This document shows, piece by piece, positions 12,093 through 25,197 of a stretch of 64,000 nt of DNA. The notes beneath the pieces are model-generated. The model worked only from the letters and a program-made list of their open reading frames with translations. It searched no databases and was not told the DNA's origin. Made by a program: the position numbers and the translations under genes. How positions within the stretch are numbered: position 1 is the first letter of the stretch; each line of letters starts with the position of its first letter. Origin of the DNA: Lucinisca nassula (lineage: Eukaryota; Mollusca; Bivalvia; Lucinida; Lucinidae); contig OY757011.1 in NCBI GenBank assembly GCA_963580285.1, positions 156,601,245-156,665,244 of the forward strand, written 5' to 3'.

Positions 12093-12924
12093 CAAACCAG
12101 TCATGAAAATAGGGTGTATAGTCAAAATCATAAACAAGAGTTGCAAACTGTAGATCCTGATGCGTGTGTGCTGTAGTTTTATGGCTCAGTGTAAAACAGC
12201 TATGGCTATGTCGAGCAAGTCAGTTATCTACCGTACTTGGCCAGGCTAAGACCCTCTAAGGGTTTAACCAATACTTACCGAATTTGCTCCCTCAACCAAC
12301 ATCCCACACCTGCTGCAATCACAATAGGTCCTTGCCCAGCTATGGTCCAAGGCCTATAAGCAATCCAGCACGGTCAACAAGCCCAATCTCCCAGAAGGCC
12401 CTTATCAGACTGCTGATTAAGAGCTCATCTGGATTTGCAAAGGTATCTGCATCTGTCTACGACTGATATTTGAAAACATTTTGCCCAGTTACCTATAAAA
12501 TACCCCATTTAGCTAAAATATATTGTTTCAATCTTTTAATCCAATTTTTGGAAAAAATTATCTTTGGGTATTCCCATTAGAAACTGGTGAACTGCAGACT
12601 CCAGTGCACTTCTGTATCTATATCTTCTAGAGGGCTAACGATTCACCGAAAGTACGGTTCTCCGCGGTACGAAGACGGTGGTTTGGTTCACGGTCCGTTT
12701 TTGGTAATTTCGGTTCAGTTCACCCAAAAAATTTCTTCGAAAGACAAAATTAAGAAAAAAAAATAGCAGAGAAACTGCTTAAATGTTGTTTTTATGTTGA
12801 ATCCTACTTAATTTTGCTTTATTGAAGCATTAAATATCGATGTAAGCGTCTTCTTTCGCCTTATGACAACTACCAAATTCCGTTCAGCTAAAAACACTCG
12901 CAACCACAGGAGTTTGACATACAA
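12093..12924. other. Unassigned stretch with a decayed S1 fragment and a possible hAT-like remnant
   Basis: Near 12235-12280 a diverged antisense S1 segment is visible (GGCCAGGCTAAGACCCTCTA). At 12630-12730 alternating GGTTCACGG/CGGTTC words resemble hAT-type subtermini, but no paired end was found. The remainder has nothing recognisable. Confidence 0.4.
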
Positions 12925-12928
12925 TTAA

Positions 12929-13552
12929 AGGGTTGGTCTCTACCATTCTATGTATAGAAACGAAGGACAGACACTGTTTCAGAGATCCGTCGATTTTTAT
13001 GCAAAAATCTCAAAATCTACATATTGCTTCCTTGAAATGCAATATTGCTTATGTTAATGAACGAATCGTCAACCTTCTGCCGCCTCTTATAGAACTGCTT
13101 TGTCATATAATTCACCGTAAAGTGTGTGTTTCTTAAAAATATCACCACCGCACAGTTGCTAGTTACGCCGCCATTTTGTTTTCGTTAGGAGAATCGCATT
13201 TAATTTTTATAGCGTTTTGATTGGTCACCAGGCACGTGACGATTTTCTTGGGTTGTTTTTAGACCAATCAGATAACGCGTATGGATTCGCTCCGAGTAAA
13301 CAAAACATGGCGACGTAACCAGTAACTGTGCAAGGGCAAATTATAAAGAAACAGACGGACTGTCGTGGATTAAAGAGTAGCTAAGTACTATTAGATGCGG
13401 CAGAAATTATATTACACATTAGTTAAATGTGTTAACGCTGCAGTTCGACGGAGCAATATGTAGATGCTGAGATTTTCAAATGAAAATCATCGGACCTCTG
13501 AAACAGTGTCCGTCCTTTGTTTCTATTATATAGAAATGTATGGATAAGCCCT
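12929..13552. mobile_element. TTAA-flanked MITE, piggyBac-like, 624 bp
   Basis: Exact TTAA at 12925-12928 and 13553-13556. The ends AGGG...CCCT continue into imperfect inverted repeats of about 60 bp that share GGACAGACACTGTTTCAGAG (left) and CTCTGAAACAGTGTCCGTCC (right). No transposase. It lies in the intron between PTEN exons 6 and 5b. Confidence 0.85.
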
Positions 13553-13648
13553 TTAAATTTTATTACGTCAAGCTCCTGTGCTCGCAACAATAGACTGTTC
13601 AGCCCCATAAAAATATCTCAATTTTCGTGAAAGAACTATTGTTTTAAT

Positions 13649-15197
13649 GCGAATGTGTGTGGCTGAAAAACTCCAGTTTTATACATGAACACTGATCCTG
13701 ACCTGACGGAGAATATTGTAAGACAATCCCGAGTCGGATGTTTTTTCTGCCGTCGTGTCAACTTCCAGTATACATTGTCTTGGTTTTTTATTGTTGACAC
13801 GTTACCATGCGACGAAAAGGCAGACATATGTGTCGTTGTCAGTGAGCTAGGCCTTCTGCTGACTGACATGTCGCTGGCGGTCTGTTTTGGATTCACTTTG
13901 TGAACGCCGACTTCGGAGCAACTGGTCCGAACGAAAAATAAAACTTAAATGTAAGAAGTGAATGCGCACGCATCATGTGTCTAAGACCTCTCACTGGCCC
14001 CCGTGCGCATCGGCAAATAAGGGGGCCGGTTGACCGGCGCCAAGGGTATATAAACAGCGCAAATCTCGGATCACCAACATTGTGAACATCCCTCTGAAGA
14101 AATCCATATTATTGGAAGAAACTAGTCAGGAATTTGCAAAATAAAACCTTCACAATGAACCATTATGAGCATTACCGAGGAGCAACTGGCACGAATCGTC
14201 AGCCATTCACTTCTTACATTTAAGTTTTATTTTTCGTTCGGACCAGTTGCTCCGAAGTCGGCGTTCACAAAGTGAATCCAAAACAGACCGCCAGCGACAT
14301 GTCAGTCAGCAGAAGGCCTAGCTCACTGACAACGACACATATGTCTGCCTTTTCGTCGCATGGTAACGTGTCAACAATAAAAAACCAAGATAATGTATAC
14401 TGGAAGTTGACACGACGGCAGAAAAAACACCCGACTCGGGATTGTCTTACAATATTCTCAGTCAGGTCGGGATCAATGTTCATGTATAAAACTGGAGTTT
14501 TTCAGCCACACACATTCGCATTTATTACCCCTCTGCTCCAGGTTTGTGCATGAACATGCAACCTCGTGGATAGCTCAATACGTTTGCATTGAACTGGCGA
14601 ACATGCCGAGTTCTCTACATTTTAACACAAAAACACAATGCAAATGAGGTTCATTTTATAACGCCAAAAAGACTGCTTTATCACAGTCAGCATGGACATC
14701 TAGTCGCTTTAAATGTCCGCTATTTTCTTTCCTAACTATATAGGAAATGAAACTTCTACCGACGCCACATGCAAACAGTGGCCAGGGAGGACATCTTGGG
14801 GCTTTCAATAACCGCCATTTTCTTTCCTGAACACAGGAAATGCAGTTCAATCTGAACGTCACGTGCAACAATACAAAAATGGCGGTTAGCAACGCCACCG
14901 GCCCCAAAGCCGGTTAATCGCATCGGCGATAGCGACGTTACCGGCCCCCGGGGGCCGGTGAGTGGTCTTAGACACATGATGCGTGCGCATCGGCAAATAA
15001 GGGGGCCGGTTGACCGGCGCCAAGGGTATATAAACAGCGCAAATCTCGGATCACCAACATTGTGAACATCCCTCTGAAGAAATCCATATTATTGGAAGAA
15101 ACTAGTCAGGAATTTGCAAAATAAAACCTTCACAATGAACCATTATGAGCATTACCGAGGAGCAACTGGCACGAATCGTCAGCCATTCACTTCTTAC
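13649..15197. mobile_element. Palindromic, rearranged LTR-like element flanked by a 15-bp duplication
   Basis: AACTATTGTTTTAAT occurs at 13634-13648 and again at 15198-15212. Inside, arm A (about 13646-13963) is the inverted copy of arm A' (about 14207-14527). Between them is a 240-bp unit that recurs directly at 14985-15197. That unit carries a TATA-like GGGTATATAAACAGCGC, an AATAAAA signal and the end CATTCACTTCTTACA. The two units differ at their left end by inversion of about 37 bp. 14528-14948 is unique and GC-rich near GCCGGTTAATCGCATCGG. No coding is recognised apart from a 22-codon ORF at 14155. It may be a miniature LTR element or a multi-step foldback product. Confidence 0.6.
14040..14062 (+). 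promoter_or_regulatory. TATA-like promoter motif in the LTR-like unit
   Basis: CCAAGGGTATATAAACAGCG is preceded by GC-rich GGCCGGTTGACCGGCG and followed about 110 bp later by a short ORF with a good start context (TTCACAATGA). The same arrangement is repeated at about 15020, so the promoter-like unit is duplicated. Activity is inference. Confidence 0.45.
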
Positions 15198-15212
15198 AAC
15201 TATTGTTTTAAT

Positions 15213-16171
<959 letters not shown>

Positions 16172-16456
16172 TTAGTGTTCGAGATTCATATGTAATATTA
16201 AGAATGATTTTCTATGAAAATAACCACAAAAGCACTTTAAAAATGCCATCTGCTAGTTGTGACTAGCAGTCAAAGGATTACAAACATGTAGATATATGTA
16301 ATTGCAGTTTCTTTGGTAATTTCCAAAACAAAACTATCTTTTCTGTACAGCATGCCTTGGAAAAATGTTCTTCAGCAGAACTTTGTTGCATAAGCATGTC
16401 AACATTCTAAGCTATACTCGACATCTCTGATGTTATCTTTTAGGGCTCACCTTTAA

Positions 16457-16653
16457 CCCATTTTGTACTGGATGGAAACATCCGCATTATACATGTATAT
16501 TTAGCAGAGTCCATTTTAAAATTTAGGGGTGTCAGGTTGTATTATCTTTAAAATTTATTTGGAAAATGGCTGAACCTTTTGCAAACAGTTTACCCCTGAT
16601 CAGCCTGCACTTTTTGTCATTATCACTTATTTGGGTTTCTCGTACGAAATGGG
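16457..16653. mobile_element. TTAA MITE, family P2
   Basis: TTAA at 16453-16456 and 16654-16657, with ends CCCATTTTGTACTGG and ACGAAATGGG. It contains the family words AAATTTAGGGGTGTCAGGTT and GATCAGCCTGCAC. Confidence 0.8.
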
Positions 16654-17077
16654 TTAAAAGAAAAAATGTAAGACAACAGACTGTGGGAACTGGGTGAACA
16701 GACAAAAATAAAGGACAACAAGCTATAGAGTTCTAAGATCAAAGCAGCATGATCAATATTTATAAAATCCTGTTCATCAAAAGGTAAAAGATGGTCCAGC
16801 TGTTCTGATAATCTTTCACCTTCCATGCCAACAATTTGGTCTCTATAAGCCTACCTAATCTTAGTAGAATAAATTGTATTACTGTAATTATCCTAGGAAA
16901 CAGTGAAGACCTAGATCAGACGTCTCCTGAAGAAGCAGTCTCATAAGGGGCTACACTGTATGCTATTCTGTCTGCACTTTTTCGACTCCTTGCCAGATCG
17001 CGAAACAAATTTGTCCCAAGTCTTTAAGGTGTCCAAATTTCTATGACTTTCATGGTACCCTAAATAATCGAACACCT

Positions 17078-17321
17078 GGGGCCAGTTGTTCAAAACTTAC
17101 GACGTCATTAGTTAACGTATCGTTAAAACTTTGATCATTAAATATGGCAAATATGCTAATATTTTTGCTGAAAAAATGTGAGCAGCTTTTGCAGATGCAA
17201 AAGCTGCTCACATTTTTTCAGCAAAAATGCCAAAATTTTTGATATTGTACTTGCTAGAACAGTTAACAATATGACCGCTAACGAGCTCGTTAAGCTAACG
17301 ATGCTTTGAACAACTGGCCCC
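17078..17321. mobile_element. Foldback MITE with GGGGCCAGTTGTTCAAA ends
   Basis: Perfect 17-bp terminal inverted repeats GGGGCCAGTTGTTCAAA enclose 244 bp. The centre is a long palindrome (about 17160-17229, arms of about 33 bp including AAATGTGAGCAGCTTTTGCA). A target duplication is not obvious, so the superfamily is left open. Confidence 0.8.
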
Positions 17322-17403
17322 TGAGATTCATAAAAATAAGCCCAAGCTAACACTGTACACCCAAAATAGACCGGTCCTTTATCTTTACCACTCTCTAAGC
17401 TAA

Positions 17404-17572
17404 TTCAGCAGATGGCAAATTGTTCGTATTTTCTTCTTTTCTTCTTCTGACATCTCTCGTGCAAAAAGACAATTTGCATGAGATGTCAAAATCCTATTTT
17501 CTTTGAAAGCCAAGAAAAATATTTCAAAATGACATCTGCTGAAAAAATAACCAGCATGCAAAGTATTAAGGA
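17404..17572. mobile_element. Foldback MITE with CAGCAGATG ends
   Basis: TTCAGCAGATG at the left mirrors CATCTGCTGAA at about 17534-17544, and GACAATTTGCATGA lies internally. A related copy is at 45778-45930 (TTCAGCAGACAAC ... GTTGTCTGCTGAA), also followed by AAAAAATACCCAGCATGCA-like sequence. Confidence 0.65.
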
Positions 17573-18202
17573 TTCCTCCATGCAGGTCACTTGTTAGGCC
17601 AAAACAAACTATATGTGTGGTTCCTATTACATGGTTTTCAAAAATAGGGTAGGTAGGTAGGAAAATTATTTTATTTTTTATTTTTATTTTTTTTTTCTCA
17701 CCTTCTACGTTCTATACTATGCTACACAGTACACACTGCACTTATTTTTGTTATATTGTTTTGCTTTTGTTGTATAATTGTACTTGAAAACATTGTAAAC
17801 AAATAAAAGAATAATAAATAATGCTTAGTTTTCATCCATATTGTCCTAATTGTTACAAAAACAAGGGTGTTCTTCAGTCAGAACAAAGTATTTTGATTGG
17901 ACATCCTGTGCCTTTTACAAAAGGTCAGCCTTTGGGACTTGCTGTTCTAGTGAAGGTTGCTTTATCTTGAATAGTGTTGTAACTGTTATTGTACCATATA
18001 TACATTGAAGATAAATGTAAAAGTTCAAAAGATCAAGATGAAATGACAGAGTAAACGGATATCAGAAAGTTTCTTATAACGGCTTAATGCTGCAAATTAA
18101 ACATCAAGCAATTAGCACCAGCAGAAACTATTTTATATAGTCTTTTCAAATCGTAGCCCTTGTGCCATTTGTGTCTGTCTTACTTGGTCTTAAAGCTGAA
18201 CA
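17573..18202. other. Unassigned AT-rich stretch
   Basis: No exon or known repeat. A short GGTAGGTAGG patch and T-rich tract occur near 17645-17700. Confidence 0.4.
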
Positions 18203-18203
18203 T

Positions 18204-18264
<61 letters not shown>

Positions 18265-18289
18265 GTAGATAGGTAGGTAGGTAGGTAGG

Positions 18290-18382
<93 letters not shown>
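18203..18382. repeat. GATA/TAGG microsatellite
   Basis: About 180 bp of (ATAG)n with an internal block of (GTAG)n at about 18264-18292. The long Tyr-Leu-Ser-Ile reading frames on the minus strand are translation artefacts of the 4-bp repeat. Confidence 0.97.
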
Positions 18383-18797
18383 CTCACAATGATTCTGAAA
18401 ACAGGAGTCCAAAATTCTTCATTTTGAAAAGTTAAGTTCCTGATCTTGATTGCACAAAAAACATAAACAACATTTCTACACACATGTGTGCACTACATCA
18501 TAGTTGCATGTTTCCCTAATTGCCTCTTTCATGACTTCAATCCAACTTTGTACCGTGTGGAAACTCAATAGAACCATGCCATTGAGGTGGTAGTAATAAG
18601 AAACCACAATGTACATGTATGTTCTTGAGCAGGGATTGGGAAAAAAATATATCCCCAGTTAAGTCTGCTTTCCCCTTTAACTAGGGGCATGCAAGGGTGA
18701 GCAAGGATAAATAAGTTCTGAATAGTTAGATCCCCCGGAAGCAAAGAATACACCAAATAAATGAAAATAGCAGACTCGGTTTTATTGAGTCTGTTCA

Positions 18798-18898
18798 TCT
18801 CAATGTCGGGTAAAAGTCCTACAGCATTGGAAGCAACGTCTCCAAAATGACCTTTACAGTGTTGACGGGAACGTTAAACCTCAAATCAAATGACCAAA
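18798..18898 (+). mobile_element. S1 SINE-like fragment, 3' part
   Basis: Only the last 100 bp is present, ending CAGTGTTGACGGGAACGTTA then AACCTCAAATCAAA. 5'-truncated, as expected for incomplete reverse transcription. Confidence 0.75.
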
Positions 18899-19002
18899 AT
18901 ATAACAACGTCATGCCTGTTTAAAGAATGATATTTTAGACACTTTTTTTAGCAATAGATTGTTGCCTGTTTGATGGTTTACCGCTAATCAAGCTTATTTA
19001 TC

Positions 19003-19218
19003 CCTGCTCAGAGGGTGGTCCTAGAAGGTGAGTGCTCAGATGAAGTTCCGGTTTCTTCAGGTGTACCGCAGGGATCAGTTCTCGGCCCTATACTTTTTCT
19101 GTTATACATAAACGACTTGCCTGACAATGTACAGTCACAAGTTCGCCTATTCGCCGATGATACTGCGGTATACTTGACGATTAACGGCCCAGATAGCTCA
19201 GCCATCCTGCAGAAAGAC
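19003..19218 (+). pseudogene. LINE reverse transcriptase, palm fragment
   Basis: Reads [13 protein letters not shown], then [20 protein letters not shown] (RT motif with the invariant PQGS) and [11 protein letters not shown], where FADD is the catalytic aspartate box. It runs open to [10 protein letters not shown] and is then cut by inserted DNA after about 19218. The fingers, motif A and all upstream domains are missing. The frame resumes exactly at 20752, where aspartate follows the broken leucine codon. Confidence 0.85.
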
Positions 19219-20751
19219 TTGGGCCCGTCGGGGTCTGGCTGTTGGTTTTCTTTTGCTACAGCATTTCAGTGGTTTTTTGCTGTCGAGTCCTCGCCGTTGT
19301 CTCACCTCTGTGGTTCTTTGGTTATTTGTGTTCAGGGAGATGTTGCACTGGTGGGTTGGGAGGCCTTCATGTGGACTGAACAAATTATTTGTCTAAATCG
19401 CGACGGAAGTAAGGGCGAGGATTGTGGCCACGTAAAATCGATTTAAGCCCCCCAGTGGAAATCTTCCACTGACCGTTCCAAGGCGGCTCTTCTGTGGCGA
19501 TTTATTTATGTTGTTGTTTGTTACTTGCTGTGTGTATCACTTGTGTCTTTTGGTTTTGGATGGCCATATGGCCATTTTGTGAAAAGTAACTGTCCATATG
19601 GCCTTCCTTTGTTTAGGTTTCCATTATGGTCTGGTCGCTTAATGTTTGTATTTCTTTCCCTTTGGTGTCTTTTATGGATGGAGTAAGTTAATTGTATCAA
19701 TTCCTGATCTTTGTTTTACTTCTACTTTGGTCGGGCTCATCGGAGTCTAACTGTTGGTTTTCTTTTGCTCCAGCATTTCAGTGGTTTCTTGCTGTCGAGT
19801 CCTCACCGTTGTCTCACCTCTGTGGTTCTTTGATTTCTGTGTTCACGGAGATGTTGCACTGATGAGTTAGGAGGCCTTCATGAGGACTGAACAAATTATT
19901 TGTCTAAATCGCGACGGAAGTAAGGGCGAGGATTGTGGCCACGTAAAATCGATTTAAGCCCCCCGGTGGAAATCTTCCACTAACCGTTCCAAGGCGGCTC
20001 TTCTGTGGCGATTTATTTATGTTGTTGTTTGTTACTTACTGTGTGTATCACTTGTGTCTTTTAATTTTGGATGGCCATATGGCCATTTTATGGGAAAGTA
20101 ACTGTCCATATGGCCTTCCTTTGTTTAGGTTTCCATTATGGTCTGGTCGCTTAATGTTTGTATTTCTTTCCCTTTGGTGTCTTTTATGGATGGAGTAAGT
20201 TAATTGTATCAATTCCTGATCTTTGTTTTACTTCTACTTTGGTCGGGCTCATCGGAGTCTAACTGTTGGTTTTCTTTTGCTCCAGCATTTCAGTGGTTTC
20301 TTGCTGTCGAGTCCTCACCGTTGTCTCACCTCTGTGGTTCTTTGATTTCTGTGTTCACGGAGATGTTGCACTGATGAGTTAGGAGGCCTTCATGAGGACT
20401 GAACAAATTATTTGTCTAAATCGCGACGGAAGTAAGGGCGAGGATTGTGGCCACGTAAAATCGATTTAAGCCCCCCGGTGGAAATCTTCCACTAACCGTT
20501 CCAAGGCGGCTCTTCTGTGGCGATTTATTTATGTTGTTGTTTGTTACTTACTGTGTGTATCACTTGTGTCTTTTAATTTTGGATGGCCATATGGCCATTT
20601 TATGGGAAAGTAACTGTCCATATGGCCTTCCTTTGTTTAGGTTTCCATTATGGTCTGGTCGCTTAATGTTTGTATTTCTTTCCCTTTGGTGTCTTTTATG
20701 GATGGAGTAAGTTAATTGTATCAATTCCTGATCTTTGTTTTACTTCTACTT
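19219..20751. repeat. Tandem 515-519-bp units inserted in the LINE ORF
   Basis: Three units start near 19236, 19750 and 20269 (marker CTGTTGGTTTTCTTTTGCT). Units 2 and 3 are almost identical, and unit 1 is more diverged. Removing the block restores the reading frame with at most a TTG duplicated at the junctions. Each unit contains the palindromes GTGGAAATCTTCCAC and ATGGCCATATGGCCAT. No recognisable protein. A diverged partial unit is at 39372-39495. Confidence 0.8.
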
Positions 20752-21500
20752 TGGATCAGCTACAACAATGGGAGGCCTTGTGGGACATGGAATTTAATCC
20801 TGGTAAGTGTCAAGTACTGCACATAACCAGGTCACAAAATCCAATAAAAACCCAATACACCATGCACGGCCAAGTTCTGGAATCTGTCCCTACTGCTAGA
20901 TATCTAGGTGTCGTCATCACCAATCTCAGTTTTAATACCCATATTAATAGAATCACTGCCAATGCAAACAAATCCCTAGGCTTCATTAAACGAAATGTTA
21001 AATGTAAGCACCCTGGCGTCCGCGAAGCGGCATACAAGACAATAGTACGACCTCAACTCGAATACGGCTCCACAGTTTGTGGTCCGTATACTCAGACTTA
21101 CTCCGAAATTGTTGAAATGATACAGCATAGAGCAGCCCGTTGGACCCTAAGCAGATTCTCATCATATGACAGTGTAACAGATATGTTATCCCAACTTGGC
21201 TGGAGATCACTGGACCAGAGACGGTCTGACGCTCGGCTCTGCATGTTTTACAAAATCATGAATGGTCTAGTTGCTGTACCATTACCACCATACTTCCAGC
21301 AGGTTACAACAAGGACACGTCATGGCCAGTCCCACCCCCTCGCAATACGTCAGATCCATACCACATACAATTATTATAAATATTCATTCTTCCCCCTAGC
21401 AGTTTGGCAATGGAATAAACTTCCCCCTTGTGTTGTGCTTCTGCCTACACTGACTCAGTTCAGTGTGGCAGTCCGGTCACTTGACCACAAACTTCCATGA
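20752..21500 (+). pseudogene. LINE reverse transcriptase, thumb and C-terminal region
   Basis: About 248 residues open to a stop at 21498-21500. Typical post-catalytic LINE motifs are visible: WDMEFNPGKCQVLHI, ARYLGVVITNLSFNTHI, AAYKTIVRPQLEYGS, IQHRAARW and LGWRSLDQRRSDARLCMFYK. The frame is undamaged, so insertion of this LINE copy is fairly recent. The apparent methionine at 20670 lies in the inserted repeat and is not a real start. Confidence 0.88.
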
Positions 21501-21690
21501 ACACAACAATCCTGTTTTTAACTGATTTTAATCTCATCTGTTTTTAACACTTAACACTATCATCTATTTTTTCACATCTCCTATCACACTTTTTAGTCTC
21601 ACTTTTCATCTGTCATTTATTCTCACGACGCGCAATCATCCTGCACGTAATCCTCGCGAGGGGGTGTTGCAGTACAACTCGATTGATAGT

Positions 21691-23392
21691 TTATTGTTCC
21701 AAATTATCTCACTTTAAGATTTGATGACCAGTGTACATGTAAGTGATACCAATTAAACGATTAGGTGTGAAAGGTTATCTGACCCGTGTTATCATGCGCA
21801 TATGCGACCAGTCTGATCGGCGAGTGTCTAAACTTTCCGAGAAATGAAAAATTGTGAACAATAAATTCAGATCAGACTGTGCAGAACTTCCAGCTGATCG
21901 GAGTCTTTTCTGTGCGCGCATACGCATTCAGTGCATTTCTCGGAAAGCATTTCTGATGTCACCACCATATGACATCCTAGCTCATTAACTACCGTCTTTG
22001 TCAGACATATATTACAACAGGTTTAACTGCTTGCGGCACTCACGAAAAAAAAAATTCTTTTAACGTAAGATCAGCCTGTACATCGAGCTCTTCGTTTGCT
22101 GCTCTCTGCATATCCCAGAAGCCATCCTACAACAGGTTTGAACAAAGAGCAAAGACTGATAAGACTGCGCAGGCTGATCTGTGACTTCACCTGTCGCACA
22201 GTTTTACTGTCATGTTTTCCAAAAATTGGATGCGAAGACCGTGTGTGCAAACTATCGATGACGTGTTATTGAAAAACGCGGGAAAATTTCAGACTGCAAC
22301 AAATGCACGTTCAAAATGACGGCGGGAAATTAAGCGCGGCATGACAAAAACTATATATGTGAGACCAGCGAAGACTACGATCATCCTGCACATCTGTAGG
22401 TGCTTAGCTTTCTGTTCATGGAGATAGTGAAAATACTTGAGAGATTTACACAAGCTGTCTGCATTATTTATGTTTGTTGAAGCGTGCACACTTGTCTGAT
22501 TATCGCTACAGGTGGTTAAACATGATTTGGATAATTTTTATTGTCACAAAAGTAATCTGATTATTGAGAGGGGTCATACCGTAACGGTCTGCATACTGCA
22601 AGAAATGTGCGCCATTGTCCTTTTTTTGCGTCCAAGACATGGATTTTATGCATCTTGCGCTTCCGAAAACAAATTGCATTCAAAATTTGTGGGTCCCGAC
22701 CGCTTCCTAATTTTGCCTCTCTTACCGGTACATGGAAAATACCTGTTGATCACAGGAGACAACAGACGTTTTACCCTCTGGTAGTAGTTTTTTTCTTATT
22801 TATTTTGTTTCCGGTGGTGGTTCTATTGGCTTGCATGAACGGTCTTGAATGTGCTAAGTACTGGAGATTTTGGATTATAATTATGGGTTACTTCAAAGCG
22901 TCGGCTTCTTCAGAAGTAGCAACGTGCCAATCCCTGACCCATTTGAACTGTAACTGGCTAATTCTTATTGAATAGCACAGGCCACTTACCGTTGACTGAC
23001 AGCTCGCGGCAATTGATAAAAAAACAGCTTTTAAATAGCGATGCTTACGATATGCATTTTTATTCTAGGCTCACGGTTATTTAGAGACAAACACGGATGT
23101 TTTTGATGTTTTTTTTTTGTTTTTTTTGCAGACGCACACCATTTTCATGCGTAAATACGACCAGATTGTCCTTTAATGAAAGAGCTTTTTAATGAATATG
23201 TACTTAAATAATTTAACCATGAAAAATTGAAAGACCGTTTTTGCACATAAAATGTTTGGAATATTCATGATAGAAAAAATAATTAGGGTCGGCGGGAAAA
23301 AGCTAGGCACGGTCGGGTAACCGGAACCACACATATATTTTGTTTTGGCCTTATTATTAGGTTGTATGAAAGGACCTCCATAAGTGTGGTAC
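21691..23392. other. Unassigned stretch with palindromic patches
   Basis: 21790-21975 contains TTTCCGAGAAATG and its inverse ATTTCTCGGAAAG, bounding CAGTCTGATCGG/CAGCTGATCGGAGTC words: a decayed foldback element. 22050-22200 has similar material. The open frames at 22512-22975 show no recognisable domain. A T-rich tract lies at 23105-23130. Confidence 0.45.
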
Positions 23393-24108
<716 letters not shown>

Positions 24109-24169
24109 TCATCATTAGGAGGTGATTCTCAATACATGATAAAATAAGAAAAATCTCCAAAACCTTTAA

Positions 24170-24453
24170 GATATCAAGAAAAACTGCAGCTGAAAATGTT
24201 GACTGATTATGTCGCCTGCTGCATTATATTAATTCCACTAGCATTTCTTGTATGTGATTAAGATTGGTCATTGTCAATAATGACAGACAAATCAATACTT
24301 GTAAATTTTTCAAATATATTTTTGGATACAGGCAAACAGTGCCAATCCTGATCAGGCTGCTCCTCTTGGAGCGGTCTGATCAGGGTCCACACTGTTTGCA
24401 ACAATGATTTTAAGTAACCAGCAGACAACAAGTTGTGATTGGCATCTTTTATT
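24170..24453. mobile_element. TTAA MITE, family P1
   Basis: TTAA at 24166 and 24454. The central hairpin pairs AGGCAAACAGTGCCAATCCT with AGGGTCCACACTGTTTGC around GCTCCTCTTGGAGC. The end words are CAGACAACAAGTTGTGATTG and GGCATCTT. About 85 bp from the PTEN exon acceptor. Confidence 0.7.
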
Positions 24454-24469
24454 TTAATTGTTTGTTTTT

Positions 24470-24760
24470 ATTTGAAGTTTAACATCCCTGTCAACACTGT
24501 AAAAGTCATTTTGGAGACGTTGCTTTCAATTTTGTGGGACTTTTAACCGACATTGTGATGAAATGACATCTCAAGTCCTGCCACCCAATGAAACCAATAG
24601 GGTTTATAAGCATGGATGGGCTGACTCGCACCGCATTGCCTGGACAGGCTTAGATCCTGTAAGTGGTTTACCAGTACTTGTGTGCAGGTTGGTTTCAGCT
24701 CTGCGTGGAAGCATCATGCAGCCCATATATTTCTTCAAGTGCCGATGGGCGGGGGCTGCT
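24470..24760 (-). mobile_element. S1 SINE-like copy, nearly full length
   Basis: From the antisense tail TTTGAAGTTTAACATCCCTG to the head GCCGATGGGCGGGGGC. No clear target duplication was found. Confidence 0.8.
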
Positions 24761-24777
24761 CAAAGGCTAAACTACAT

Positions 24778-24921
24778 AACTCTTTTTGTACCAAAATTTT
24801 TTGGAAAATGATTGAACTTTTAGCAAACAGTGGAGGCCCTGATCAGATGCAGAATGTCTGATCTTGGCCTGCACTGTTTGCCAGGGTACCCATTTTGGGG
24901 TTTCTGGTACTAAATGGGTCA
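24778..24921. mobile_element. TTAA MITE, family P2, internally deleted
   Basis: CTTTTTGTACCAAAATTTTT jumps directly to GGAAAATGATTGAACTTTTA, so the usual AGGGGTGTCAGGTTGTG segment is missing. The right end is CTGGTACTAAATGGGTCAA. Confidence 0.65.
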
Positions 24922-24951
24922 AATTACTGTTTACAATCTGGACCTTCTTAA

Positions 24952-25170
24952 CTCTTAAGATACAGAGAAAACTGCATCCGAAAATGTTGTGTGTTTATGT
25001 TGTCTGCTGCATCTTCTTGCAAATTTTTTTAAAATAATTTTGCATACTGGCAAACAGTGGACCCAGATCAGACTGTTCCTATCTGATCTGGGTCCATAGT
25101 TTGCAACAGTGACTTTAAAGTAACCAGGTGACAAAGCAGACAACAACTGTTGTGATTGGCATCTTATGGG
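24952..25170. mobile_element. TTAA MITE, family P1
   Basis: TTAA at 24948-24951 and 25171-25174. The core hairpin is CAAACAGTGGACCCAGATCA ... ATCTGATCTGGGTCCATAGT. Confidence 0.75.
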
Positions 25171-25197
25171 TTAAGGCTGAATCAGCCAGGGTCTACT

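Larger units (their letters stand above)
19000..21690 (+). mobile_element. 5'-truncated LINE (non-LTR retrotransposon), interrupted
   Basis: Two coding blocks flank a 1.5-kb insertion. Upstream of about 19000 the element is truncated. The 3' non-coding part after the stop at 21498 runs to about 21690 and includes GCACGTAATCCTCGCGAGGG. The RT type looks Jockey/CR1/L2-like, which is a judgement from motif style. The 5' endonuclease domain is absent, so the copy is dead on arrival. Confidence 0.8.

Noticed and set aside
13948..14221. Simple solo LTR with TG...CA ends
   Set aside because: The left TGTAAG end lies in the inverted arm and is probably a copy of the right end; the directly repeated second unit does not start with it.
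18146..18483. Long Tyr-Leu-Ser-Ile-rich reading frames
   Set aside because: They are translations of the GATA microsatellite.
22512..22975. Overlapping open frames of 90 and 122 codons
   Set aside because: No domain, no conserved motif and no splice context; consistent with chance in AT-rich DNA.
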